The notes under the pieces are model-generated. The model had not been told where the DNA came from. It saw only the letters and a list, made by a program, of their open reading frames with translations, and did no database searches. Shown here in pieces: positions 40,725 through 53,248 of a DNA stretch of 64,000 bases (its first letter is position 1; each line of letters opens with the position of its first letter). A program made the translations under genes and the position numbers. The DNA comes from Rhynchonema sp. JSB1_4 (Eukaryota; Nematoda; Chromadorea; Monhysterida; Xyalidae): NCBI GenBank assembly GCA_030248065.1, contig JASAMV010003531.1:1-64000 (forward strand). Reading direction: 5' to 3'.

Positions 40725-40835
40725 CTCTGGGGGGTATCTCGAGTAAGTCCGATACCTTCCCCCCCTAGGGTATCTTGGGTCGATTGGCCTGCCACCACAC
40801 TGCACCCACCCAATACCCAGTAGTATACTGTCAAC

Positions 40836-41183
40836 CAGTGGTGTAGTGTAGCTAGGGTACCCAGGCGGGGCGGCAACCTACTGTATCACCAAAAATATGG
40901 GGCGGCAACCTACCTACTGTACCGGCCGAGCTAGGGGGGAAGAAAATTTTTTAGGTCGAAATTTTGATGAAAATGTACTCTAAAACGCTAATTTCGCGCG
41001 TAGCGCGCGATTTTTCGCCTATTTGGAGTGAAAAATACCAATTTTATACCATTTTGAGCCAAAAATAGCAACTTACTGTACCAGCCGCCGGGCGGCGACC
41101 TACCTACTGTACCAGGATGGAGCGTCAACCGACCTACCTACTGTACCTTGGGGGGACCTCCACCCCCCCCTGCTACACCATTG
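40836..41183. mobile_element. hAT-like MITE (CAGTGGTGTAG termini)
   Basis: 348 bp, starts CAGTGGTGTAGTGTAGC and ends GCTACACCATTG, flanked by the perfect 8-bp duplication CTGTCAAC (40828-40835 and 41184-41191). The interior repeats CAACCTACCTACTGTACC-like phrases. Confidence 0.93.
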
Positions 41184-41191
41184 CTGTCAAC

Positions 41192-41640
41192 TGTCATAAA
41201 GAACCGTTTTTTATTTTTCGTGAAAAAAACGGTTTTTTCCGAAAAAAACCGTTTTTTTTCAAATGTTTTTCCAGTACTTAAGAACGTAATTTCGAAACAT
41301 ATAACAATTTCAGTGCAAAATTTGTTCGAAGTGACGAAAGTGTTCTTGAAGAGTGTTGAAGTCAGTCGAAAACACTTGGTTTACACGCTTTTTAGCCCAT
41401 TTTTTGTCGGTTAATTTTCGTGCTCGAGCCAATTTTTCACCAAAATCGAAAAATTCATTAGCTTTGCATTACAATTGTTTGCGAAATTGGAATAAAGTAC
41501 CGATATTTTTCCGATCAAAAACCGAAAAGGTACCCACGGAAAAATAAATGGAAAAGTATTCTTGTCTCGGAAAAAAACGGTTTTTTCGGTTTTTTCCGAA
41601 AAAACCGTTTTTTTCGCCTGCCAGTATACCCAATAGCCAA
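41192..41640. repeat. Inverted CCGTTTTTT repeats
   Basis: AACCGTTTTTT/AAAAAACGGTT phrases cluster at 41205-41260 and 41568-41615, enclosing about 300 bp of unrelated AT-rich sequence. It looks like a foldback element of the type also seen at 43070-43145. No gene. Confidence 0.6.
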
Positions 41641-41737
41641 AAATCGCAACCTGCTGCTGCTGTAGCTGTACCAGCCGAAGGGGGGACGGCGACCTGTACT
41701 GGACTGTGCCAGGCAGGATGGAGCGTCGACCTACCTG

Positions 41738-42066
41738 CAGTGTAGTTCCTGCTAGTCCGGCACGGCGGTTAGTGTACCTCCCAAGGGGGGAAGGGGGAAG
41801 ACCCAAATTCAGGAAAAAGTCATTTTTTGAGGTAGAAAATTTAACCGATGTCTGGCCCTTTCTGGAAAAAATTCTCCATAAAAAGGATATTTTGGCGACT
41901 TTTGACAACATCGACCTAAAAATCACCCATATTAGGCCTAAAAATGCCGATTTTAGGCAAAATTTGAGGCGGTTAGTGTACCTGGCGCGTCGATTAGTGT
42001 ACATTGGTCTCGGCGGTTAGTGTACCTTAGGGCTAGAGGACCCCCTCCCCCCAAGGAACTACACTG
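41738..42066. mobile_element. CAGTGTAGTTCCTG-family MITE
   Basis: 329-bp copy, begins CAGTGTAGTTCCTGCTAGTC and ends CCAAGGAACTACACTG. The interior block GAGGTAGAAAATTT and TTTTGGCGACTTTTGAC matches sister copies. Flanks share CGACCTACCTG in slightly shifted register, so the duplication is not clean. Confidence 0.85.
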
Positions 42067-42318
42067 CCGACCTACCTGCTCTACCTGGGGCCCCTCCCGC
42101 TCCCCCCAGCTACGCCAGTGGCCAGTATAGCCAAAGCCAGGAAGGCCTGTCTGCAGAAAGAAAAAATCCAAAACAGTTCAACTTCAGGCTGCCGCCCCTC
42201 ATTTTTGACCAATCGCGTGAGTCGTCGCCTCGACAAAGCCTAACGACCAGTGGGAACCTAAGCCTGTAATCAAAACCTTAATTTTGGTGGGCAGAATATT
42301 TTGCCGCCAGTGAATTCA

Positions 42319-44045
42319 ATGGCAACAGTGGTGTCCGATTCCGATACCGATTGTGGTGGTTGGGAACAGTACGATAATGATATTCCCAGCCTTTCGGCAT
42401 CAACTCTTGCCGCATTACACGAATTTTACGCCCAGACGCAGGTTAGCGAAGTGACGGACAATCACCAACCCACCATCTGTTCTGGACTGTTGACAATATG
42501 GACTGATCCCAATATGCGCCCTCTGAGCCCGACATTTGTCGTTTGACGAGGACGAGGATTAATGCATAATTTTCAGTTCTGTTAACATGTCCTGTGATCT
42601 GTCCTGATGTCCGTGATCTTTCTCTCTCCTTGGCGCTTTTTGTAGCTTTTATTTGCTGTGGTTTTGTTATAACCGGTGTTGTAACTTTTTTCATTTCCGT
42701 AATTGTCCCACCCGGTCTCGTAACTGTGCTTCTATCATTAATTTACTTGCATGGTTTTATGCGTCACTGAGAGCAATAAACAAACAAACAAACAGGTTAG
42801 CGAAGTCCCTGAGGAAGTTTGTCCAATTCTACAATTTTTCCACCAATTTCCTCCATGATAAACCAGTATTATAATCCTATACTTAAATGTGGACTTTTGT
42901 TTTGGCTTATTTTTTAGGCGTAGGCAAAATATGTAATTTTTATGATCATAGGGAGTAGGGATTTTTTCAATAAAAGGCAAAAGTAGGTCACACGTTATCC
43001 TAAAAGTGAATTGTTCTTGAATTTGGGTGTTCACCCTCTGCCCCCCACGGGGGTCCAGTTTTAGTGATCAACCGAAAAAACCGTTTTATTTCCGAAAAAA
43101 AAACGAAAAAAACGTTTTTTTCCGGAGCCCGGTAGCCTTTCCGAAAAAAGTGGGGGTCCGCTATCTCCCCTCCGGCCCGCAAGTGGAACTACAGAACACA
43201 AAATTTTTTCACGCAAGATGGGAGCTCTATTTTTTCACTGAAGTAGGGTCATTGTGTTGTGACAGAACGCAACAGGCCGCACTCAGACAAACGCGAAATG
43301 CGAAAAGCGAAAAGTTCAGCACAACAGCAACTCCTAAACCACGGGCCTAAACCACAGTGATGCTCAAACAAAATGTTTCAGAGGCTGTTTGGCGTGCGCT
43401 GTGGATGATGACTACGCTGAAAAACTTTTCGCGTTTGTCTGAGTGCGGCCACAGGTGCGTTGCATTCAAACCTACATGGGTTCACAGGTGCGTCACACGG
43501 AACAACAAACTGAGACTGAGACGGTGAGTGAGGATTGGCAGTTGAGTCAATTCTGGTACGACGATCGCACAGCCGGCCTGCTGGCCGATGAATGTTTGAC
43601 ACAAGCAGGCCAGCACGACGCCATTGCGTTTGTGTCGGCGCCGACTGCGTATCACGCTGCGAAAGCGCGCGGATTCGGCGACAGAACCGCCAAGCTATTT
43701 GAGTTCGACCGACGATTTGCCGACAAATATGGCGATGCGTTCGTGTTCTATGATTATAACGAACCGACAGAGTTGGCCGAGTCGCTGCACAATCAATTTG
43801 ACGTGATCCTGCTCGACCCGCCCTTTTTGTCGGATGAATGTTTCGAGAAAGTTGCTCGAACTGTTCAATATTTGTCAAGCGGCCCGAACGCCAGGGTCAT
43901 AATCTGCACCGGTGCCGTTATGGAGCGACAGTGCAACGCTCTTTTCTCGTGCCACATGATTGATTTTAGACCACAACACAAAAATAATTTGGCTAATGAG
44001 TTTAGGTGTTACACGAATTTTGCGCCAATTTCATTGTTGCTCTGA
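42319..44045 (+). CDS. EEF1AKMT1: eEF1A lysine methyltransferase 1
   Basis: SAM-dependent methyltransferase of eEF1A (the N6AMT2 family). Exon 1 is 42319-42441 (SLSASTLAALHEFYAQTQ); exon 2 starts at 43455 or 43488 and ends at 44045. Exon 2 has EDWQLSQFWYDDRTAGLLADE, VSAPTAYHAAK, LFEFDRRFADKYGDAFVFYDYN, the catalytic-type DPPF motif in VILLDPPFLSDECFEK, ICTGAVMERQ and NLANEFRCYTNF. The two acceptors, ACAG|GTGCGTTGC and CACAG|GTGCGTCAC, are in the same frame 33 nt apart. The first lies directly after a MITE insertion, so the second is probably original. Length about 226 or 237 aa (human 214). Confidence 0.95.
43275..43450. mobile_element. Harbinger-like MITE (GGCCGCACTCAGACAAACGCG)
   Basis: 176 bp with inverted ends GGCCGCACTCAGACAAACGCG / CGCGTTTGTCTGAGTGCGGCC and a 3-bp flanking repeat ACA. 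It is almost identical to the copy at 51655-51837, so the family transposed recently. It ends 4 nt before a usable splice acceptor of EEF1AKMT1. Confidence 0.92.
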
Positions 44046-44107
44046 CGTTGGTTATTGTTCATGAGTGTCTTGTGTGTGATGATTTACCGCTAATTTTGGA
44101 CTTGTGA

Positions 44108-44128
44108 TAGAAAATAGAATAAATTATA
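44108..44128 (+). terminator. Candidate EEF1AKMT1 polyadenylation signal
   Basis: GAATAAATT about 70 bp after the stop codon; AATAAA matches the canonical hexamer. Confidence 0.55.
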
Positions 44129-44392
44129 TCCAAACTAAATTTTTTTGAAAGTTTCGTTGTTTCATCGCCGGGTTGCAAAGTACCCGGACGGTTTCTAATC
44201 GTACTATCGTCTTACTTGACTTTTTCTTGTCCTTCCCATTTCGCACGTTTCAGACAGTCCATCATCAATCCATACGAGCGCCTCTATCGAGGTTGCCTGA
44301 CCATGTGTGCCCAGCGGCGATTCCTGTGGTAATCGTGCGCTTGGGTGTTCGAATTTGATCCCAAATTGTCGATATTATTATTTTGCTGTGAA

Positions 44393-47300
44393 ATGGCGAC
44401 CACATCCAACGGCAGTTCATCGGTGGATGTGTTGAGTTGTTGTGTGTGTGGTCAGATCTTTGCGTCCACGCCTGCTGCCAAGGAACCCGTCAATCTGGCC
44501 TGCGCGCATGTCATGTGCCGACAATGTTTGTTGCAACTGAAACCGCGGTGCGTTATTGTTTCGTGATTCGACCCAACGGCAATTGTTTCGTTTCAACTAT
44601 TTCAGTCACAATGTGTATTAAAAACACCCATTGACATCATTGCTAGTGTCTGCTGACATTAATCACGCGTCGAAAGTACCTTATTTGGGGTTCTTTTATC
44701 CTTGTACACGCGGTTCTTTATCGGTTTGGTTTTTTCACAAAACTGTTTTTCCGCCAGTTTATGCTTGTCGAATTACGGTGGACTGTTTTGTCAGTTCGCG
44801 CGTTTATACGTGTTTGCGGTGTTAGATTCTTTCTTGGAAATTACGTGAAAAGTGCTGGTTGCTTCTTATTGTTTTGGTTGACGGTTGACGTTAATGTTAG
44901 CCTGACTTAGGCTTGAGGCTGTGCCCTTCCTCATCGTGATAGCCCATTCGTCATAGTACCCACCACCTGGTATTAATGTGCAGGCAATGTGTGATGTCCG
45001 ATTGTCAACATCCGATCACGAGTCTATGTTTGCCCACCAACCAATGTCTGTTGCGAGTGTTGCACGACGATCGTTGTGTCGACAGCACCAACCACGAGTT
45101 GGGCGTGCCCATCGATGTCGTGCCCGTATATCGCGAATGCACGCGTACCCTGATCGATCTCGCTTCGTATCTCCATCGTGCACAATCTGACAAAGGTGCG
45201 ACGAGGAATTTAGCAACATTTTATTTTGTTGGAAATTTTCATTTTTTTTGTCTGTGTGAAACCTGGGCGTAAACAGGACTCCAAAAGAAGTTTTTTTTAA
45301 ATTTGCTGAATTTCCTAGTTACACAGCAACCCTTCTTAACCTGCCGATTTATTTGAAAACAAAAAACATCGCAGGCGCCAGCGTGTGGTCAGCCGAAGTG
45401 TCGCGTGCGAGCGTTCGCAAGCTGGTGTCACTGTTGTGTTGTCAACTGGTGGAAAAGGTACTGTGCGTTGCGTGGTATGTGGGGTCTCAGTGATGTTTCT
45501 TACAACGATCCTGTGGAACATAATTTCACAGGACGGTCGTGCGGCGTGCGTGAGAACGGCGCGTTTGCTCGCCGACCGTTTGCTGAACGAAATGTTGCTG
45601 CAGCTGCAACACACCGCTAATCATTCATCGCAATTATGGACCGCCGTCCGCACACGTGGCTGTCAGTTTTTGGGGCCCGGTTGGTGCACGTTCGCCGTCT
45701 TATTTCCCCTTAAATGGTCGTATCCTTTTGTGCGTGCCATAATTGAAATTTATTATGTTTTTTTTCACACAGCCATGCAAGAGGAAGTGCTGCGACTGAC
45801 ATTGCTGGCATTGTCCGACGGCACGCTGATCTCGCGCAAAAACCTGGTGATGTACATTGTGCAGACATTGGAGAAGGACTATCCACATGCCAGCAAGACC
45901 TGTGTTGGACATGTCGTACAGTTGTTGTATCGAGCATCATGTTTCAATGTGAGTTTTGTTTTTCAGCGTTGCTTTAGCTGAAACGCGATTTCAGGCATGG
46001 GCCGTTGATGTAATTTGAGAATTAACCAAGTGTGCTTTCTTGCTTGATAAGGTTTACAAACGTGACGGTGAATCGTCATTGATGCAGTTGAAGCAAGAAT
46101 ATCGCAGCTATGAGCCGTTGCGACGCGAACACGACACGCAAATTGTGCAGGTGAATATTGTGGTTGATGGTTGTTATGGTTATTCGAAAAGATGTAAGTG
46201 TTTGCATACTGTATTGTGCGTCAGATTGCAACCGAATCCGGATTACGACTATCGGCCGACCAATGGTCGAGTCTGCTGTACGCTGATCAGACACATCGGG
46301 CGCACATGCAGTCAATCATTGACAGGGTACGTTTGAACGAAGGTCGTGTTTGTGCTTAGCCGTTCGTGAACCGCCAGATGTGTCATTCAAAACTTAGTGC
46401 GTTACAGTTAGATATTCTTGAACGCTACTTTAACCATCAATCTACGATCATCCTCCTGATGACATGCAGATGGTGAGTCCACAGTCGTTGGCCGAAGGCA
46501 TCGCCGAGTTGATGCAGCGATTAGGCAGCGATCCCGATCGATTGTTGGACATCGTGCCCGACCTGCAGTTCTTCGCCTCGTTGGCCGCGCCGGGACTCGC
46601 GCCTGAAGGTGGGCTTGTTGGCGGGTGATTGTTGTGATTGATTGTCTTCTCGAAGTCCATAAACAAATCTAGCAAATGAATTAACACATTAACGTTGCTC
46701 GTTCGGACGCAGACGCAATGATGCCATCCGATTGGGTCACTACCGAACGCGCCATTGTCGCCTGTCGACGTGTGCTCGACGCTCAAGTGAAGTTGGCCAG
46801 GAAAAAGTGCGTTGATCGACAATTCGAATTTCCGCTTGAACACTGAACTCGAGCAATTTTTTATCAGTTGAGAAGTTTAGTGAGGAGCGCAGGAGACACT
46901 GAAAATGAGGTTTTTATGAAGTGTCTGGCTGAGTGAAAGTGATGGATATTGTGTGCACTTGTCCTGTCACGGTGGATAATGATTCTCATTCTCACCGATT
47001 GTGCCAGACGTTCGTCGCAGCAGCAGCACAACAGCACCAGTCGTGTGAATGTGTACACGTCAGAGGACTTGCCACACACGGCCGCGGCTGCGTTGGTCTC
47101 ACCGACCATGCTCTCACCCGTTCAACATCGCAGCACACATCACAATCTCGTGGGCACACAAAGGTACATCCAAGGGGCATAATGTGCTAATCCTATTTAC
47201 AGTATGTGAAGCGTATGTGACGCATGGTGGGGATTGTTGTTTCGACCCGACGTCTGACAGTGCAGCGGCTGTCCGGTCCTCATCGCTGTGTTAGATGTCG

Positions 47301-50300
47301 GGTCAATACAGTAATCCCCACCATGTCTTACATGCCCTCAAAGCACCTACGCAAATAGATTGCACACCAAACTTTGTTTGGTCGCCAACTCCTGCAAGCC
47401 AACCGATGTTCGCACGGCAAAATGTGCGAAATAGGATATGATGCCTGCCATGCCAAACAATCATCAATTATGTGTAGCCAACCGGTCAACAACACCAGCC
47501 CGCACAACAACACCAAGTACAAGACGATCATGTGTCGTGATCTGTTGACGCGCAGCGTGTGCCCGCGTGGCGATCAATGCACGTTCGCTCACTCGGCCGC
47601 GGTTCGTGGCTTTGTGTCTGTGCTTAAATTCTCCATGCACTCGGCCAACCTCCAATTTTTGACTTGAACAAATATTGCCGTGTTCAAGGCACGTGAATAT
47701 TCTAACCAGTACTAACTGTGTGCTTTGTCAGGAACGTCAACGTCATCGTACCATCCGCCCGACCAGCAACAATACAAGTGCCAGTGGCAGTGGTGGTCGA
47801 GTGGCGAATGTTGTTGGCAGCCCGACACCGTCGACGTTGATCGCCGTGCAATGCACTAATGCAGCACCTATCATCGCAAATCTGCGTACGTCACACTTGC
47901 AATTGCACTTGCCGTATATTTAAGACACATGACCAGGCATTTTCGGCCACTGTAAAGGTTCTTCACCCACATAGAGTGATAAATAGGAGAGTAGCAGAAG
48001 ATGAAGAATCAATATGACGTTCAAAAAAATTCACAGTGTTGGCTTAGAGATCCTCTGTCACAGGATTATTTTCCGGCTGTCAATTTTTTTACTTATCGAA
48101 GAAGGGGGTTCAGTGCCCCTCTCGGCGAACCAACGGAGAGGAGAGCGCGCCCTGTACATCTTCATACGCCACTGAGTTTTACCATGAAGTAAAGGCAAAC
48201 CACGCCAACACGAGCCCGATTTCGCAGCTGGCAGAATAGTGAAACATTCATACGTTGCTGCTGATTTGGGAAATGTTACACGTTGAAGAATAGAAAGTGG
48301 AGCATGATGATTTTCTCTTTCTATTCGTTTTGAATACACACCATCTTCGAAATCGGCTCGTGTTGGTGTAGTTTGCCTTTATGTCTTGTGTCACTACAAA
48401 ACATTTTAGTCGCTTTCTCTATTTTGTGCTCACCAATCAATCGGATTGTGACTTGTCAGACAGTGGCACGCCGACACAAGCAGCAGTGTACCGACCGGTG
48501 TTGACACCAGCTGGAGTGTTGGGCACGGCCAACGCGACACCCACACCTGTCATACTGCATCCGACATTGGTGCGACGCACGACGCCCATCTTGTTGACAT
48601 CGCCGTCGATGACGCTGGCCCAGCAACAACACAACTATGTGCAACTGGCGACCCAGCAGCAGCCACACGCCGAAACGGCCGCAGCACCACAGTGCGTTTT
48701 GTACGGAAATTTTGCGCTTATAGCTCGCATGATATGATGCAATTTGCACTTGTTCATGATACGAGACGACTCAATTAGGCTGGTGGGAACTTTTGGCCTG
48801 CGCGGGCGCTGCATCCACGGGTGGGGGGGGGCGTTGTATGGAAACTTTTGATGATGGCGTATTCTGCTTTGTCTGGACTGTGCAACTTTATGCTCGCCAA
48901 GACATTAGTCTCACAACTGTATTGTAACATACGGTCCAAGTACAAATTGGGTTCGAAAAGTTTATATCATCGCTGACGATGGCTAATCGCGTCAATGAAA
49001 CAACATCAAGCGGCCCGTTGCTGCAGATTGGTGATGTCGACGGCGATGGTATGCATGCCGACGCCGGAGTCGGTCGTCACCAACGGACGACAACCAAACA
49101 GCACGACGCAGCTGAGTATGAAACGCGACGAAATTCTAACGAGATTGGCTGAATTGCAGTCAATCCAGTCAATGTCCACCTACGTGCCCACTTCGGTTGG
49201 TGCGCTCACGCGCGTCACGCACAGTGGTGTTGTTGGAACGTCAATAAATCAGGATACCGGATACCCTGTCCAAAATTTTCGGATACCGGATACCCAAAAT
49301 GAAAACTCTCGGATACCTACCATGGGGTTGCCTACAAAAATAAAAAATGTCGGATGCTCAGCAGGAACGTTGTGCAAATAAAGTTGAATTTTTCAGAAAA
49401 AAGTGGAGCAAAATCGCTGTAGGAAACGTAAAAATGGTCATTTTAGGGGCTTGAGAAAGCGATTTTAAGCATTTGGGGGTAAAAGTGGTCGATTTTGTGG
49501 TTTTCGGAAGAATTTTAGTGCCGGATGCCCCTGCACAAAAAGTCCGGACACCGGATACCCCTGGGTGAAAAATTGAAGATACCGGATGCTTGGGCGGGGT
49601 CCCCCTCCCTCAACGACACCACTGCTCACATGCATTGCGTTGTTTGATTTGGTTATTTATCCGCTTGCGCTGTTAGGTGCGATATCTTCAATTTGCAGCC
49701 TGAGCTGGCTGATTATTCACTAGACGCGTCGTTCATCGAGCTGGTCTTTCAGCAGCGGCTTAAGTTTTCATGGACAGTGATAACCATGACCTACCACCGT
49801 GGTAAACATCACATCAGATCTTGTGACCATTGTTTCAGGACGATGTTGCACACGTGAGCTATGCGGTCGCAATATCGGTACTCAGAGACGAATTCAGAGA
49901 CAAGTAGGTTGAAGACGTTTGTGACTTGATTTTAGGTTGTTGGTTCACCGTCTAGCAATAACCAGTGGCCATGTCTTGTTGGTTTCATGAAAAAATCACG
50001 AATTCTCTTGCAGACGTCCGATGTTGGAGCGGGACGAACAGTCCGAGTACTATTCACCGTGGACGTCAAAGGCCCTGGTGCCTGATTGGAAAATGCGTTC
50101 GAATGATGCCGAACCGGGTGTGAAATCTGGCGATTGGAACAGTGTCAACAACGACATTAGCAGTATGCACGACATGACATCCACTCAAACATCGTCGCGC
50201 CTCGCACAGTCCATATCGGCTATCATGGGACAGTACACTAATGTATCGGAGATAGGTAGGTGTGGTGCAAGTGGCATTGTCTTTGTGTCATGCACACTGC

Positions 50301-53248
50301 TAATACAGCGACGATCAACTGTACGCATTTCGGTGGCAGGAGTGTCCAAAATATGTTGTGACGCTATGCCGAATTTGCTATGAATGGAAACCAAATTCAT
50401 TCCTTCCGCGTGCGCTAGAGCACAATCTCCAAGAGGGATATTTTCCGATTGATGCTTGAAAGAAAAAGTGTTGCTTTCGTCAATTACTTATTCTCATTAG
50501 CCAGCCTTTCGGAGACTGAACTGTTGTGAATATGAATGACTAATTGGTGCTCAGTTTACTGGACGTGTTGATATCATTCCTTGGGATCCACTTTGCATGA
50601 CCTGATAGATGGACACTTTCTGCTGCTCAGTCAGTTCTTCATTTGCCACATAATCAATGACGAGAAGACTGGTATTATTGATGACAGCATGGCTTCATGT
50701 ATGAGCTGCAGGTGCGCGCCCGACGCCTCCAATGAACATGTCTAAACTGGCCGGTGTGGCCGGCTCAATCCCGCCGGCACAATTGGACCGAGCATCGGTG
50801 GCGCAATCAGTATACCACACGGTGGCACATGTGTCACGTATGGGCGTGGATGGGGGCGACTTCAACGACTTTCCGGCTCTATTGTCCACCGTGAGTCAGT
50901 CGTTTCAACTGTTGCTTGACTTGTATTTCATCAGGTACTTGTCGACGTCGGGCCTGGGGGTTAGAGGCATGTCGGCTGTTAGTTTGGTTTATTGTGTCGG
51001 CACCAACTCAATAATACATAGATAAGAGCGTTAAGTGGAAGAAGAAGAAGTGGAAGAAACGTTGGGGATGTCGGCTGTCGGGTGCCATAAAAGTGTAGGT
51101 GTAGGGTGCCTCCATATGATGGATGTCGGGTTTTTTGGTACCCGACACTTACTGTTCCAAGCATTAGTTTTCTTGAGAGAAGGATTTTGTTTCGAACGCG
51201 CAGGACGTGACATTTTGGTTTTTATTTCGTTTGGAAAACTTGAATTCAGTGCCTTGAGCTGAAAAATTGTATTAATGATGCAAATGAACAAAATTTTGTC
51301 TGCTTTTGGTTCAAAAACTAGATGTCGGGTGTCGGGTACCCTCTTCCCCGACCTCTAACGCTAGTCGGGCCCAGCTTTTTCGCTGTGCTTGATCTGAGGC
51401 TTACATCGAGTGGTTGTGTTAGGCCTCAGGCTTGTGCCAGTCAAACCTTCGCAGTGCCAACAACAACCCTAGGCCGTAGTTCGAGCGTAAGCCGAAGCAT
51501 CAGCCGCTTGATTCGTTGAAGCACACGATGACAGCGGCGATGCACCAGGCAACCAGCAACACCAGTGTTTTCACATGTCAGTTTTAGAATTTTTAAAAAT
51601 TGGGTTGTCAGGTGCACAAACGCGCAGAAAACTTTGTTTTTCGCTAAAGTCTAAGGCCGCACTCAGACAAACGCGAAATGCGAAAAGCTTAAAGTTCAGC
51701 ACAACAGCAACTCCTAAACCACGGGCCTAAACCACAGTGATGCTCAAACAAAATGTTTCAGAGGCTGTTTGGCGTGCGCTGTGGATGATGACTACGCTGA
51801 AAAACTTTTCGCTTTTCGCGTTTGTCTGAGTGCGGCCTAAAATTGCCATCTTTTGTCGGTGTTTACGTGGGTATAATTCTAATACCTTTGTGCGAACGAC
51901 ACCGTCTAGATTAGCAGCAACTTTGTGCAGGTGCGCACAGCGCGAGCGCCGCCAGTTCGTGTGCGATCGAGTCAACCGACGAATGTGACGGCCAAATCGA
52001 CGCATACGAGCGTGTCCGTCAAGGACATGATCACACAACCGATCGCCACGCCGTCCGTCGTCGCGCACAAACGTTCGCTGCCTTCTTATTATCTTTTTCT
52101 CTGTGCGCATACCACGGTGAATTTCAGCAGATAAGTGTTTTTCATGTAAATTACAAAGATGTGGTATGAAGAGGACCAAATTCGCATGCAAGCCAGGGCT
52201 TTAGACAGCAAATGAACAGTCCGAGGCTAAGGCTACAACATATCATCCAATATAGAAATATACTTTTCTAAATGATATGTGGTACAAAAACGTACAAAAC
52301 ACTATTCCGGGTTGTTCTTGTGAGCAGCGAACGACATTTTGTTGCAGCTGGTCCGCTGGCATCGATAGAGGCCGTCATTCCGTCAGTGCTTGAATTGCCG
52401 AAAGTAATGCGTGGTGATGCGGGTATGGTGTTCAGACCGGTGGCCGAGGATATACCTATGCAGCTCGACAAGATCGTTCAGTGCAAGGTCGGTCACCTAC
52501 AAACAAACTTCGTGTACAGTTACACAACGCCAACACGACGTTTTGGGGGTAAGACCAATAGAAAGCGAAAATCACTTTATACAATTTTGTGCTGTGTGTG
52601 GAACGTGTTTTACAAAATCTGCGTGCAGTATTTCTGATGTTTCACCAAATGTACACAGGAAGGCATCAACGCGGGTAATGCGACGCGAGCGCCACCGTGC
52701 GCCGTTGAGAAGCAGCAGCTGCGGTACGAACTCAGCATCATCAATAAACAGCTGGAGGTAGGACTGTTTTTGTTGCCGCACCATGATCGTCTCTAGTGGT
52801 ATATCACCACACCAATCAGAGCAGGAGAATTCGGTCCAACGCCCTTCCCACATCAAATTTTGAAGCTGCGGTATTATTTTCCCCAGGCTACAAATTATTT
52901 TCTTGTTCAAAGCATCACGTCACAGGTCACACCTTGTCGAAAATATCCTAATTCAAGTCGTGATTTTCGGCTTTCCACGATAGCTCGTTCCCTGACGTCC
53001 CAGTGCACCGCAATACCATTTCGAGGTCCACAGCCACAAGGGCTACTTTTTGAAACGAGCTTGTGTCTGAGTGAGACCACCCATTCGATGAATTTCAAGT
53101 TGCAAGTTGGACCAGCGTGTTCGTTTTGCAGACACTCGATCGTCACACCGAAGTTGAATGTTTGCTGCAAGAGTTGGACAGCGTCAATCAGAATCTGGAT
53201 CGTCTTAGTGTGCAAGACGCTGCCAAGCAACAGCCGACGTACGATTGA
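44393..53248 (+). CDS. RC3H: Roquin (RING/ROQ/CCCH RNA-binding repressor)
   Basis: Binds stem-loops in mRNA 3' UTRs and recruits deadenylase. I could phase 22 exons, about 1,023 aa: 44393-44547, 44984-45195, 45375-45457, 45532-45679, 45773-45948, 46052-46150, 46225-46326, 46470-46608, 46713-46806, 47008-47163, 47478-47601, 47732-47885, 48460-48691, 49027-49195, 49699-49743, 49839-49903, 50014-50255, 50712-50890, 51931-52072, 52348-52487, 52659-52757, 53132-53248. The RING is [10 protein letters not shown]...[11 protein letters not shown]...CVMSD. The ROQ domain includes [41 protein letters not shown] and [20 protein letters not shown]. The CCCH finger is [21 protein letters not shown] long Ser/Thr/Pro/Gln-rich tail follows, with short islands ([32 protein letters not shown]). 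Three MITEs sit in introns. Exon 15 is short and least certain. Confidence 0.94.
49222..49624. mobile_element. hAT-like MITE in Roquin intron (CAGTGGTGTTGTTG termini)
   Basis: 403 bp, begins CAGTGGTGTTGTTGGAACG and ends CCTCAACGACACCACTG. The interior repeats GGATACCGGATACCC. The flanks (GTCACGCA / CTCACATG) match only partly, so the duplication is eroded or absent. It lies 26 bp after a Roquin splice donor (49195). Confidence 0.8.
51055..51365. mobile_element. Shortened TAGGG-family MITE in Roquin intron
   Basis: Shares the GTCGGGTGCC start, the CAGGACGTGACATTTTGGTT interior and the end CCCCGACCTCTAACGCTAG with the full copies at 9538 and 13021. The termini are eroded (CTCTAACGCTA) and the interior is about 140 bp shorter. 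Confidence 0.8.
51655..51837. mobile_element. Harbinger-like MITE, second copy, in Roquin intron
   Basis: 183 bp, same ends as 43275-43450, flanked by the 3-bp duplication TAA (51652-51654 and 51838-51840), which is typical of PIF/Harbinger target sites. It differs from the first copy by a few bases and a short insertion of the GAAAAGC repeat. Confidence 0.93.
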
